From assembly GCF_002159455.1 (NCBI RefSeq), contig NZ_NFIQ01000017.1:1-59023 (forward strand): a stretch of DNA of 59,023 nt. Reading direction: 5' to 3'. The notes beneath the pieces are model-generated. The model was not told the DNA's origin. It did not search any database and saw only the letters and a list, made by a program, of their open reading frames with translations. Position numbers and translations under genes: made by a program. The DNA comes from Flavonifractor sp. An306. Its GTDB lineage: Bacteria; Bacillota; Clostridia; Oscillospirales; Oscillospiraceae. Below, in pieces: positions 1 to 8,363 of the stretch (position 1 is its first letter; each line of letters opens with the position of its first letter).

Positions 1-143
1 AGATGGAGGCCCTCACCGGGGTGTCCGTGGCCCTGCTCACCATCTATGACATGTGCAAGGCCATCGACAAGGGCATGGAGCTGGGGGAGATCCGCCTGGT
101 CCACAAGGAGGGCGGCAAGTCGGGGGTGTACGACCGTGGGTAA
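1..143 (+). CDS. moaC: Cyclic pyranopterin monophosphate synthase MoaC (C-terminal fragment)
   Basis: Only the last 47 codons are inside the window; the gene begins upstream. The readable tail contains [18 protein letters not shown] and a [12 protein letters not shown] end, matching the conserved C-terminus of MoaC, which with MoaA converts GTP to cyclic pyranopterin monophosphate in molybdenum cofactor synthesis. The TAA stop at 141-143 overlaps the GTG start of the next gene, and the following genes are all Moco genes, which supports the call. The fragment is short, but the motif and the context agree. Confidence 0.85.
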   Translation, partial: MEALTGVSVALLTIYDMCKAIDKGMELGEIRLVHKEGGKSGVYDRG

Positions 144-648
144 GCCCCTGGTGATCGCCGTCTCCGGGGTGAAGAACTCCGGCAAGACCACCCTTATTGA
201 GGCCATGCTCCCTCTGCTGGCGGAGGCGGGGCTCCGTGTGGCGGTGATCAAGCACGACGGCCACTGCTTCGACCCCGACCCGCCAGGCACCGACACCGGC
301 CGGTTCATGGCCGCCGGGGCGACGGGTACTGCCATCTTTGACGGGGAAAAGTTTAAAGTGGTCAAAAGACAGCCGGTGACGGAGGAGTTTTTGATTGCCC
401 AATTCCCGGAGGCCGACCTGATCCTGCTGGAGGGCTTGAAGTACACCCCCTGGCCCAAGCTGGAGGTAGTGCGGGGTGAAATTTCCCAGGCGCCGGTGTC
501 CGACCCGGCCACCCTGCTGGCCCTGGTTACCGACTTGGAGCTGTCCCTGCCCGGCATCCCCACCCTGCCCCTGGGGGATGCGGCAAAGGCGGCGGGCGTG
601 CTGATACGATACAGAGAGGAGAGGCATCATCATGCTGGACCAATATAG
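136..648 (+). CDS. mobB: Molybdopterin-guanine dinucleotide biosynthesis protein MobB
   Basis: 170 aa P-loop GTPase. The Walker A motif GVKNSGKTT lies near residues 10-18, followed by VIKHDGH and an LLEG segment ([14 protein letters not shown]), all typical of MobB. MobB assists MobA in adding GMP to molybdopterin. I chose GTG at 136 because it places the P-loop at the usual N-terminal distance and overlaps the moaC stop (GTGGGTAA), which suggests translational coupling. An ATG at 46 in the same frame lies inside moaC and would add 30 residues of shadow sequence. The 3' end overlaps moaA by 17 bases. Confidence 0.88.
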   Translation: MGKPLVIAVSGVKNSGKTTLIEAMLPLLAEAGLRVAVIKHDGHCFDPDPPGTDTGRFMAAGATGTAIFDGEKFKVVKRQPVTEEFLIAQFPEADLILLEGLKYTPWPKLEVVRGEISQAPVSDPATLLALVTDLELSLPGIPTLPLGDAAKAAGVLIRYREERHHHAGPI

Positions 649-1606
649 ACGGAATATTCACTACCTGCGGGTATCGGTCACCGACCGGTGTGACCTGCGC
701 TGCCGGTACTGTATGCCGGCGGATGGGGTGCAGTGGATGGAGCACGATGCCATCCTCTCCTATGAACAGATCGTCCGGCTGGTGCGCCTGGCCGCCGGGC
801 TGGGGATTGACACGGTGCGTCTCACTGGCGGGGAGCCCCTGGTGCGGAAGGGGCTGGACCGGCTGGTGTGGGCGCTGAAGGCCATCCCCAATATCCGCAC
901 CGTTACCCTGACCACCAACGGCGTACTGCTGGCGGAGCAGCTGCCCGCCCTGTGCAAAGCGGGACTGGATGGGGTAAACATCAGCCTGGACACCCTGGAT
1001 CGGGCCCAGTACGCCGCCATTACCCGGCGGGATCTGCTGCCCCAGGCCCTGGAGGGCCTGGAAGCGGCCCTGGCGCAGCCGGGCCTGAGGGTCAAGCGCA
1101 ACTGCGTGCCCATGGGGGAAAATGACAGCCAGCTGGTCCCTCTGGCCGCCCTGGCCCGTGGGCGGAAGGTGGATGTGCGCTTTATCGAGCTCATGCCCAT
1201 CGGCCTGGGGGACACCCTGCCCCGGCGTACCCAGGGGGAGGTGCTGGCTGTGCTGGAGCAGGCGTTCGGCCCCGCCGGTCCCTGCGGGCAGGGTGGAGGC
1301 AGCGGACCGGGCCGCTATGTGACCTTTCCCGGCTTTACCGGCCGGGTGGGCTTCATCAGTGCGGTCAGCCACCAGTTCTGTGAGGACTGCAACCGGGTGC
1401 GGCTCACCGCCGCCGGATTGCTCAAAACCTGCCTCCAGTATGATAGCGGGATAAACCTGAAAGCCCTGCTGGACAGCGGGGCGGATAAACATACCCTCCG
1501 GGCCGCCATGGAGCAGGCCATCTTCGCCAAGCCCGCCTGCCATCATTTTTCCGCCTCCGGCACGGCGGAGGACGAGCGGCGGAGCATGTATCAGATTGGA
1601 GGTTGA
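632..1606 (+). CDS. moaA: GTP 3',8-cyclase MoaA (radical SAM)
   Basis: 324 aa, the usual length. The radical-SAM CX3CX2C motif is visible as CDLRCRYC near residues 20-27, and LTGGEPLVR is the SAM-binding GGEP motif. A second [4Fe-4S] cluster site, CEDCNRVRLT followed by LKTC, occurs near residues 250-270. The protein ends in Gly-Gly (MYQIGG), the conserved MoaA tail. It catalyses the first step from GTP to cyclic pyranopterin in the cytoplasm with MoaC. The start overlaps mobB, and the stop lies within the ribosome binding site region of the next gene. Confidence 0.95.
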   Translation: MLDQYRRNIHYLRVSVTDRCDLRCRYCMPADGVQWMEHDAILSYEQIVRLVRLAAGLGIDTVRLTGGEPLVRKGLDRLVWALKAIPNIRTVTLTTNGVLLAEQLPALCKAGLDGVNISLDTLDRAQYAAITRRDLLPQALEGLEAALAQPGLRVKRNCVPMGENDSQLVPLAALARGRKVDVRFIELMPIGLGDTLPRRTQGEVLAVLEQAFGPAGPCGQGGGSGPGRYVTFPGFTGRVGFISAVSHQFCEDCNRVRLTAAGLLKTCLQYDSGINLKALLDSGADKHTLRAAMEQAIFAKPACHHFSASGTAEDERRSMYQIGG

Positions 1607-1611
1607 CCCCT

Positions 1612-2046
1612 ATGGGAAAGGTAATTGCCGTCTGCGTCAGCGAGCAGAAGGGCACCCAGAAGAAAAACGTGGGCTCCGCCCAGTTCGTGGAGGACTGGGG
1701 GATCCAGGGGGACGCCCACGGGGGCAAGTGGCACCGGCAGGTGTCCCTGCTGTCCCACGAGCAGGTGGAGGCCTTCCGGGCCAGAGGGGCCGTGGTGGAC
1801 GACGGGGCTTTTGGCGAAAATCTGGTGGTGGAGGGGTACGATTTCAAAACCCTGCCCATCGGGACGAAATTCCGGTGCAACGACGTGGTGCTGGAGCTGA
1901 CCCAGGTGGGCAAGCAGTGCCATGCCCACTGTGAAATTTACAAGGTGATGGGGGACTGCATCATGCCCCGGGAAGGGGTATTTACCAAGGTGCTCCATGG
2001 TGGTACCATCTCGGCGGGGGACGAGCTCACCGTTGTGGGGGAATAG
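1612..2046 (+). CDS. MOSC domain-containing protein
   Basis: 144 aa consisting of little more than a MOSC domain. Visible hallmarks are GDAHGGKWHRQVSLLS, GAFGENLVVEG and a Cys-containing segment QCHAHCEIYK near two thirds of the length. MOSC domains bind molybdenum cofactor or sulfur carriers; stand-alone MOSC proteins in Moco operons are thought to help cofactor sulfuration or handling. A GGAGG at 1598-1602 sits nine bases before ATG 1612, so I prefer this start over the in-frame TTG at 1603. It lies between moaA and a MoeA-like gene. Confidence 0.88.
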   Translation: MGKVIAVCVSEQKGTQKKNVGSAQFVEDWGIQGDAHGGKWHRQVSLLSHEQVEAFRARGAVVDDGAFGENLVVEGYDFKTLPIGTKFRCNDVVLELTQVGKQCHAHCEIYKVMGDCIMPREGVFTKVLHGGTISAGDELTVVGE

Positions 2047-2093
2047 GTATGCCCCCCTCCAAAGGCCACAGAAGCGTAAAGGATGAAGGTAAG

Positions 2094-3044
2094 ATGAAGC
2101 TGCTTGATACCAAACAGGCCGTGGGCCACGTGGTGACGGAAGAGGATATCCCCGTGCTGCTCTCCATGGGCAAGGAGCACCTGTACGTGTGGGAAAAGCA
2201 GAGCGGCATGCTCCACGAGGACGAGGCGGCCCAGCGGCTGCGGGTCCTGTGCCAGAACGAGCACATGCACCCCACGCCGGTGAAGGAGGGCAAGATCGAG
2301 CTCATCGCCGACTGCGACGGCCTGTTCCAGGTGGATGTGGAACGGCTCAACGCCATCAATGGCGAGGATGAGATCATGATTGCCACCCGCCACACCAACA
2401 CCGCCGTTCACAAGGGGGACAAGCTGGCGGGCACCCGGATCATCCCCCTGGTCATCGCCGAGGACAAGCTGAAGGCGGTGGAGGACCGGGCGGGTGCCAC
2501 CCCTATTCTCTCCCTCACCCCCTGGAAATTAAAGACCTGCGGCCTGATCACCACCGGCAGCGAAGTGGCCAAGGGCCTGATTCCGGACAGCTTTACCCCC
2601 GTCATCATCCGGAAACTGGCCGCCTATGGCATGGAGGTCACCCACCACTGTCTGCCGGGGGATGACAGGGCGGCCATCACCGCCGCCGCCCTGGAGTTCC
2701 AGGAAAAGGGCGTGGATCTGGTGCTGTGTACCGGCGGCATGAGCGTGGACCCCGACGACCGCACCCCCGGAGCCATCAGGGACACCGGGGCGGAGATCGT
2801 GTCCTACGGCGCTCCGGTGCTGCCGGGGGCCATGTTCCTGCTGGGCTACTTCGCCGACGGCACCCCTATCCTGGGCCTGCCCGGCTGCGTCATGTATGCC
2901 AAGGCCACCGTGTTCGACCTGATGCTCCCCCGGCTCGCCGCCGGAGTACGGGTCAGCCGGGCCGATCTGAAGGCCCTGGGCCACGGCGGGCTGTGCCTGG
3001 GCTGTCCGGAGTGCCATTACCCCATCTGCCCCTTTGGAAAATAG
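2094..3044 (+). CDS. Molybdopterin-binding protein, MoeA/MogA-like, with Cys-rich tail
   Basis: 316 aa. The N-terminal half (KLLDTKQAVGHVV...) resembles MoeA-type domains. The C-terminal half is a MoCF_biosynth domain with ITTGSEV near residue 165 and LCTGGMSVDPDDRTPGAI, where GGMS and the following Asp residues form the molybdopterin-binding signature. Known relatives insert molybdate into molybdopterin or bind the cofactor. The protein ends in a run of four cysteines and a histidine (CLGCPECHYPIC), which suggests a bound metal or Fe-S centre. ATG 2094 (MKLLDT) is preferred over the ATG at 2049 because homologous proteins begin near MKL and GAAGGT lies just upstream. Confidence 0.83.
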   Translation: MKLLDTKQAVGHVVTEEDIPVLLSMGKEHLYVWEKQSGMLHEDEAAQRLRVLCQNEHMHPTPVKEGKIELIADCDGLFQVDVERLNAINGEDEIMIATRHTNTAVHKGDKLAGTRIIPLVIAEDKLKAVEDRAGATPILSLTPWKLKTCGLITTGSEVAKGLIPDSFTPVIIRKLAAYGMEVTHHCLPGDDRAAITAAALEFQEKGVDLVLCTGGMSVDPDDRTPGAIRDTGAEIVSYGAPVLPGAMFLLGYFADGTPILGLPGCVMYAKATVFDLMLPRLAAGVRVSRADLKALGHGGLCLGCPECHYPICPFGK

Positions 3045-3074
3045 TTTGGTAGAGATGCAGGGAGAGAGTTTGCG

Positions 3075-3680
3075 ATGAAAACGGTTGCTGTCATTTTGGC
3101 GGGCGGAAAATCCAGCCGCATGGGCCGGGACAAGGCGATGCTGCCGGTTAACGGGACCCCCCTGGTGGCCATGCTGGCGGAACGCTGGCGGGATGTGTTT
3201 GACGGGCTGGTTCTCTCGGTGGATACCAGGGAGCGGTTTGCCCATCTGGGGCTGGAACAGGTGCGGATGGTAGAGGATGCCCGGCCTGAGGCGGGGCCGC
3301 TGGCTGCCCTGGAGACCGTTATGAATACCGTACCCGCCGAGCGTTATTTTCTCACGGCTGTGGATTTGCCCTTTGGAAATCCGGAGCTGGCCCGAGCCCT
3401 TTCCGGGCGCATGGGGGAGGCGGATGTCTGTCTGATCCAGCGCAGGAGCAGAGGCGTGGAGCCCCTGTTTTCCTTCTACTCCCGCAAGTGCCTGCCTGCC
3501 GTCACCGCCGCGCTGGACAGGGGGGAGCGCTCCTTCTACCGGGGGCTGCTGCCCTATGTCAGGGTGCAAAAAGTTCCTGAGGACCAGTTCCCCCGGGAAA
3601 AGCTGGCGCGGAGCCTTTTCAATGCCAATACCCCGGAGGATTGGGAAGCGGGGCAGACCATGTTCAGACTGTCTGATTGA
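3075..3680 (+). CDS. mobA: Molybdenum cofactor guanylyltransferase MobA
   Basis: 201 aa nucleotidyltransferase. The N-terminal AVILAGGKSSRMGRDKAMLP is the GTP-binding signature of MobA, and TAVDLPF near residue 95 corresponds to the metal/nucleotide-binding Asp motif. It attaches GMP to molybdopterin to make the bis-MGD cofactor used by DMSO-reductase-family enzymes. GAGAG lies about eight bases before ATG 3075. It is the last gene of the Moco operon, 30 bases after the MoeA-like gene; no oxidoreductase using the cofactor lies in the window. Confidence 0.93.
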   Translation: MKTVAVILAGGKSSRMGRDKAMLPVNGTPLVAMLAERWRDVFDGLVLSVDTRERFAHLGLEQVRMVEDARPEAGPLAALETVMNTVPAERYFLTAVDLPFGNPELARALSGRMGEADVCLIQRRSRGVEPLFSFYSRKCLPAVTAALDRGERSFYRGLLPYVRVQKVPEDQFPREKLARSLFNANTPEDWEAGQTMFRLSD

Positions 3681-3697
3681 CGGCACGGAACTGGATA

Positions 3698-3727
3698 TTG
3701 ACAAAAACAGACGGCCTCTGTTATAAT
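3698..3727 (+). promoter_or_regulatory. Sigma-A type promoter of the MATE transporter
   Basis: TTGACA at 3698-3703 and TATAAT at 3722-3727 are separated by 18 bp, a near-perfect housekeeping promoter. Transcription would start around 3733-3735, immediately upstream of the structured leader. Confidence 0.85.
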
Positions 3728-3730
3728 CCC

Positions 3731-3820
3731 TACGTTCATCGGAGGGTGAGCAACCGGAGAAGTTGCGAGCTGGATAAGATGACGGGTGAAATTCCCGTTC
3801 TCTTATCCAGCTCTTTTTTT
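3731..3820 (+). promoter_or_regulatory. Probable guanidine-IV (mepA-type) riboswitch with intrinsic terminator
   Basis: The leader begins with GTTCATCGGAGGGTGAGC, then a small hairpin GCAAC (3750-3754)/GTTGC (3762-3766) with loop CGGAGAA. A long terminator stem follows: 3767-3779 (GAGCTGGATAAGA) pairs with 3800-3812, with a nested GACGGG/CCCGTTC hairpin, then a run of eight T at 3813-3820. The layout (promoter, small hairpin, terminator, MATE gene) fits the mepA-motif RNA that binds guanidinium and switches on MATE exporters in Clostridia. The terminator is seen directly; the class assignment comes from memory of the consensus and the downstream gene. A different efflux-pump riboswitch is the main alternative. 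Confidence 0.6.
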
Positions 3821-3860
3821 AACCGGGAAAAGGATGAACAGAATGACGAGGTGCGGTGTT

Positions 3861-5215
3861 ATGGGCAAGAGAACGCAACAAAACCTGGTTCAGGGGAATA
3901 TCCTGCGCACATTGATTTCCTTTGCCGTTCCGGTGCTGCTGGCCCTTTTTTGCAGGCCATGTACGGCGCCGCCGATCTGATCATTGTCGGGCGATTTGCC
4001 GGAACCAACGAGCAGTCCGGGGTGGCCTCCGGAAGTCAGCTGTTCAACATGGTCACGATGGTTATGACCGGGTTGACCATGGGGGTTACCGTGTTTGTGG
4101 GAGAGGCAATCGGCTCCGGAAAGCGGCGGCAAGCCGGCCAGGGGGTGGGCTGCGGCATTGCTGTTTTTGCCGTGGTGGCCCTCCTGGTGACCGCTGTTGT
4201 GGTCCCCTTCAGCGACCGGCTGGCGGTGTGGATGCATGCGCCTGCCCAGGCCTTTGCGCAGACCAGCCATTATGTGCGCATCTGCGGCATCGGTACCGTC
4301 TTTATCACCGCCTACAATGTCATTGGGGCGGTTTTCCGGGGGATCGGCGATTCCAAAACCCCGCTGGTCACCGTGGCCATTGCGTGCGTGATCAATATTC
4401 TGGGGGACCTGCTTCTGGTGGCCGTCTTTCACATGGGGGCCGCGGGCGCCGCCATCGCCACGGTGAGCGCGCAGGCGGTCAGCGTGGTATGCTCCCTGCT
4501 CCTGATCCGCAGGAAAAAGCTGCCCTTTGACTTTTCGCTGCGGGACATCCGGTTGGAACCCACCTGCATCAGGCGGATTCTGCGGATCGGAATTCCCATT
4601 GCGCTGCAGGAGCTGCTGGTGCAGTTTTCCTTCCTGTTTATTCAGGTGGTGGTCAACACCATGGGCGTGGTCCAGTCCGCGGCAGTGGGAGTGGCGGAAA
4701 AGGTATGTGTGTTCCTGATGCTGGTTGCCTCGGCCTACATGCAGTCCATCTCTGCCTTTGTGGCACAGAATAATGGGGCGGGACAATGGGAGCGCTCCAG
4801 ACAGGCGCTGTTTTATGGGATAAGGACCGCTCTGGCAGCCGGGGCCGTGATGGGTACGCTGGCCTTTTTCGGCGGCTCGTTTCTGGCCGGGCTCTTCTCC
4901 AATGAACCGCTGGTCATTGCCAACGCCCATACATACCTCAAGGCATATGCCATTGATTGCCTGCTGACCGCGATCCTGTTCTGCTTTGTGGGATACTTTA
5001 ATGGCTGCGGCAGAACCGCCTTTGTGATGGTACAGGGAGTGGTGGGGGCATTTTGCGTCAGAATTCCGGTGGTGTTTCTCATGAGCCACCTGGACAATGC
5101 CACCCTGTTTCACATCGGGCTGGGGACGCCCATTTCCTCCGTGGTACAAATTATATTGTGCGTGCTCGCCTTTCGCGCCCTGCAGCCCGGATGCTCGGCG
5201 GCGCCGGCCTTATGA
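3861..5215 (+). pseudogene. MATE family efflux transporter with a one-base frameshift near its start
   Basis: The protein starts at ATG 3861 (MGKRTQQNLVQGNILRTL...), a classical MATE N-terminus, but that frame runs to a stop shortly after residue 30. The rest of the transporter (LQAMYGAADLIIVGRF onward to 5215) continues in the -1 frame. The switch is in the T6 run at 3946-3951; one extra T would restore a continuous protein of about 451 aa with 12 membrane segments. MATE pumps export cationic drugs or guanidinium using Na+ or H+ gradients. Possible explanations are a true null mutation, a phase-variable homopolymer, slippage on the T run, or a sequencing error. An internal start at ATG 3959 would lack the first membrane segment. 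Confidence 0.85.
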
Positions 5216-6361
5216 CGCCGCCCGGACATCCCTCCGGTGCCAGATGAGAAAGCACATCAGGCTCACCACGCAGATGCCTCCGCCGAAGAAAAAGGCTGCC
5301 GGTAGGTTCCAGTCCGACAGGGCCCCGAAGCTCAGGTTGGTGCCGATGGCGATGCAGCTGATGAGCATGGAGTGGACGCTGAGGGCGGTGGCGCGGTTTT
5401 CCGTTTGGAGCTGCCGGTTTTGTATCTCCCACTGAAAGGGCTGAAACAGGGTGTTGGTAAGCCGCAGGGTCAGGATCCCCACGACAGACGGGAGCGGCCG
5501 GGCGGTCATGGCCAGCACCAGGCAGGCGGCGGCGGCAAGGCCGCAAAACAGACAGCAGGCTCGCCTGGTTCCCAGCCGGCCGGTCAGAGCGGCGGAGTAC
5601 ACCCCCAGCAGTCCCAGGAGGGTGGCCGTTATATACAAGACCCCCATGGCGGTGCTGTTCATGCCGCAGCGGGCATATTGGAGCTGATTCAGAAAGACGG
5701 TAATGGTTTGGTGGCACTCCGATAAGAGGGCCACTCCCGCCAGAAACAGCAGGAAGGTCCGGTTGCGGAGGGTGCTTTGCAGAGTGGCGCGGATGGGCTC
5801 TGGCCGGGCCGTTTCCACCGTGGTCTCCTTCACTTCCGTCAGACCCAGGGACAGCAGAGCGGCCAGACCATAGCTGACGACTGTGAGAAGCCCGGCCAGA
5901 GAGTAATTGTCCTGTATCAACAGGGAGAATGTGCCGGCGGCCGCCAGGAGACCCGCCATGCTCATACTGTGATACATGCCAAAGGCCTTCTGGCTGTCCT
6001 GCCCCTGGCAGGACAGATACAGAATGCTGGAGTCCACACCGGAAAAACCGGCCAGGACGACGCTGAGCATGATCCGCTCCAGCAGAAAACCGGCAAACCC
6101 ATCCGCCTGCCAAAAGACAAGCTTGGAGAGGAAATACAGCCCGGAACAGAAGATCATGGTCCTGCGGTAGCCGATGCGGTCGGCAATGATGCCCCATGGA
6201 ACCTCCAGCAGAATACCCAGGGCCAGAGAGATGCTTTCGATAAGGGTGATTTGCAGAATGGTAACCCCCTGAGCCTGGCGGTACAGGGTGGCAATGGGGC
6301 CGTAAAACACCATGCCCTGCAGCAGCGCAATGGCGTAGAGAAGGTATCGGTTTTTTCGCAT
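5210..6361 (-). CDS. MFS transporter
   Basis: 383 aa with about 12 hydrophobic segments. The segment GIIADRIGYRRTM after the second membrane helix is the MFS loop 2-3 motif (G-x3-D-R-x-G-R-R). LLEVPWGIIADR resembles drug/tetracycline-type MFS pumps; the substrate cannot be told. ATG at 6361 follows GAAAGGAC at the right distance; an upstream in-frame ATG at 6394 would add an implausible leader. The 3' end overlaps the convergent MATE gene by six bases. Its mRNA leader carries an attenuator-like hairpin. Confidence 0.85.
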   Translation of the reverse strand: MRKNRYLLYAIALLQGMVFYGPIATLYRQAQGVTILQITLIESISLALGILLEVPWGIIADRIGYRRTMIFCSGLYFLSKLVFWQADGFAGFLLERIMLSVVLAGFSGVDSSILYLSCQGQDSQKAFGMYHSMSMAGLLAAAGTFSLLIQDNYSLAGLLTVVSYGLAALLSLGLTEVKETTVETARPEPIRATLQSTLRNRTFLLFLAGVALLSECHQTITVFLNQLQYARCGMNSTAMGVLYITATLLGLLGVYSAALTGRLGTRRACCLFCGLAAAACLVLAMTARPLPSVVGILTLRLTNTLFQPFQWEIQNRQLQTENRATALSVHSMLISCIAIGTNLSFGALSDWNLPAAFFFGGGICVVSLMCFLIWHRRDVRAAS

Positions 6362-6395
6362 AAAAAAGTCCTTTCTGAATAGCGGGCACAACAAA

Positions 6396-6536
6396 CAGAC
6401 GCCGGCTCTGCGGCGTCTGAAAGCTTAAGCATTCCTGTTATGCTGTGCCTGCTGTCAGATCGGACGATTCATAGGATATCCTGCGCTCCCTTTCTGAACT
6501 TTGTGTCAGTATATCATACGAGGGTTTCTATTTCAA
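6396..6536 (-). promoter_or_regulatory. Promoter and attenuator-like leader of the MFS gene
   Basis: On the minus strand TTGAAA (6536-6531) and TATACT (6513-6508) are 17 bp apart. The roughly 140-nt leader has a tiny reading frame MNRPI (ATG 6472-6470, stop 6457-6455) with AGGA before it. A strong hairpin CAGACGCCG (6419-6411)/CGGCGTCTG (6404-6396) follows, then TTTGTTG. This layout resembles translation- or ligand-controlled attenuation of efflux genes; the function is inferred. Confidence 0.5.
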
Positions 6537-6548
6537 CAAAGGAAAAGC

Positions 6549-6583
6549 CCTGGAAAGACGCCTTCGGGCATGGTCTTTCCAGG
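6549..6583 (-). terminator. Intrinsic terminator of the DsrE-like gene
   Basis: CCTGGAAAGAC (6549-6559) pairs with GTCTTTCCAGG (6573-6583) around a GC-rich loop. On the minus strand it is followed by GCTTTTCCTTT, so it fits as terminator of the gene at 6626-6997. It also lies just upstream of the MFS promoter and insulates it. Confidence 0.75.
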
Positions 6584-6625
6584 ACTTTTGCGGCGTTTGG
6601 AGCACGTCGGGCCGACCGCAGGGCT

Positions 6626-6997
6626 TCAGGTAATCTGCAGGGAGCCCTTGGCGCCCATCAGCAGAGTCACCACGTCCGGCGCGTTGATCAGGACGTAGCG
6701 GGGGTCCATCTGCTCCGGCTGGAATCCGTTGTGGATCATGCAGGCGTTGCAGATGCACACCTGCCCGCCCAGCTCCAAAAACTCCTCCAGCTGTCCGCCC
6801 ACCTCGGGGAAGGGAGCGCCGATATCCACGCCCTTGGCCGCATCGGGCTGCCCCAGAGCCACGGCCTTCACCATCAGAATCATGGTGGCGGAATGTCCCT
6901 GCTTCAACGCGTTCAGAGCCATCACTGCCGCGACGGTCAGGTTTTCCGGATTTTCTTTTCCCTCGAACAGAGTGACGACAAAATCAGTTTGCTTCAT
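6626..6997 (-). CDS. DsrE family protein
   Basis: 123 aa. The fold-typical N-terminus (KQTDFVVTLFEGKENPENLTVAAVMALNALKQGHSATMI) and the segment GGQVCICNACMIHNG near residue 80 match DsrE/DsrF-like small sulfur-transfer proteins. The CICNAC cysteines would carry persulfide. Its partner is unknown; it stands alone between the MFS and transglutaminase genes. AAAGGAG lies ten bases before ATG 6997. An inverted repeat CACAGAA (7037-7043)/TTCTGTG (7054-7060) in its upstream region could be an operator. Confidence 0.8.
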   Translation of the reverse strand: MKQTDFVVTLFEGKENPENLTVAAVMALNALKQGHSATMILMVKAVALGQPDAAKGVDIGAPFPEVGGQLEEFLELGGQVCICNACMIHNGFQPEQMDPRYVLINAPDVVTLLMGAKGSLQIT

Positions 6998-7138
6998 GAC
7001 CTACGGTCTCCTTTCGTTTGTTTTTACACAAGATACCACAGAAATCTCCGCGGTTCTGTGATATAGTTACAAAGGAATCAGGAGACACGCGCCAGGCAGG
7101 CGCCTGCTGAAAAAGGGAGACCCGGTGGAGGAAGCTTG

Positions 7139-7168
7139 TTGCGGCGTTCCCCGCTTCTGTGCTATCAT
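7139..7168 (+). promoter_or_regulatory. Candidate promoter of the transglutaminase lipoprotein gene
   Basis: TTGCGG (7139-7144) and TATCAT (7163-7168) are 18 bp apart. The GTG start lies 32 bases downstream. Moderate match only. Confidence 0.45.
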
Positions 7169-7199
7169 AAAACGAACAGACCTTATGGGAGGGATTTTT

Positions 7200-8339
7200 G
7201 TGCCTGGAAGAAGTTCCATGCTCTGTGTGATTGTCCTGCTGCTGAGTATGTGCGGCTGTGCCCAGCAGCCGGCGGAAACCCCTGACGTAAGCGCGCCGAC
7301 GGAGAGCGCCCTGCCGGAGGAGACCCCTTCGCCCACTCCGGCCAACCCAATGGACGGGATCTATCCGGTTGCCACCCAGGCGGACGCGGAGCCGGTTCTG
7401 GAGCAGGCCTATGAGGGGCTGGTCCCCCAATTGACATTTGCCTTTTCGGATGAGGAGCTGACCCTTCAGGACCGGTCCATCCTCCTGCAGAATGCCTCCA
7501 ATCAGGTTCTGAGCCGGCGGCCCGAGTTGAAATATGCGTATCAGCTGGAGTGTGCGGAGGGGCCGGAGGGTACGATCTGCAGCATTCAGTATATGCCCTA
7601 CAAATTGGGCTATCCGGACGGCATTCCGGAGGGCGCGGTGGAGATCCACAGCCTGGCCGACCTGGCGGAGGCTGCGGATGACCGCCTGGGGCAGGAGGAG
7701 ATCCCCATTGTCATCCGCAATCCGGAGCTGCTGGTGGACGATATGCAGCGGGTTTTGCAGCAGGCGGGCTATGGCTATGTGGTTGATACCCTTAACAACG
7801 ATGCCACCGCCATCCTTGCCGCTTCCGGGGAGTTTGAAACGCTGGAGCAGAGCGTGGAGCGGATCGGGGAAGTAAAAGATATGGCCCGTACCGTGGCGGA
7901 GCAGCTCCTGACCGATGATATGGACGATGAGGAAAAGCTGCGGGCCATATATGGCTATATTGTAGAGCACACAGCCTATGATTACCGCTATTATCAGGAC
8001 CCCGGCGCCATGCCCTTCGGGTCCCGGACCGCATACGGTCCGCTGGCGGAGGGAACCGCCATCTGCGGCGGGTTTTCCTGGGCCTTCCGTATGCTCTGCC
8101 AGGAGGCCGGGATTCCCTGCTGGAATGTCACCGGCACGGGCGCCGGAGAGGAGCATATGTGGAACTGCGCCCTGATGGGGGAGGAGTACCGGTACTTTGA
8201 CACCACCTGGGATGCTGGCATCACGGACGAGGAACAGTGGCGGTATTTTGCGTGCACAGAAGCGGAAATGACCCAGAACCACCAGTGGGGCCAGGGGCAG
8301 GAGGAACTGCTCCATGCCCTGACGGATACAAAAAAATGA
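7200..8339 (+). CDS. Transglutaminase-like lipoprotein
   Basis: 379 aa. A signal peptide (MLCVIVLLLSMCGC) ends in a lipobox-like cysteine and is followed by a Thr/Pro-rich linker, so the protein is probably anchored outside the membrane. The C-terminal domain has the transglutaminase catalytic triad: Cys in GTAICGGFSWAF, His in EEHMWN and Asp in YRYFDTTWD. Such domains often act as cysteine proteases or amidases rather than crosslinkers. GTG 7200 is chosen because GGGAGGG (7187-7193) sits six bases upstream; an ATG at 7185 lacks a site. It is convergent with the AraC gene. Confidence 0.85.
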   Translation: MPGRSSMLCVIVLLLSMCGCAQQPAETPDVSAPTESALPEETPSPTPANPMDGIYPVATQADAEPVLEQAYEGLVPQLTFAFSDEELTLQDRSILLQNASNQVLSRRPELKYAYQLECAEGPEGTICSIQYMPYKLGYPDGIPEGAVEIHSLADLAEAADDRLGQEEIPIVIRNPELLVDDMQRVLQQAGYGYVVDTLNNDATAILAASGEFETLEQSVERIGEVKDMARTVAEQLLTDDMDDEEKLRAIYGYIVEHTAYDYRYYQDPGAMPFGSRTAYGPLAEGTAICGGFSWAFRMLCQEAGIPCWNVTGTGAGEEHMWNCALMGEEYRYFDTTWDAGITDEEQWRYFACTEAEMTQNHQWGQGQEELLHALTDTKK

Positions 8340-8363
8340 CAGGGCAAACCGCAGGTCCGGCAG

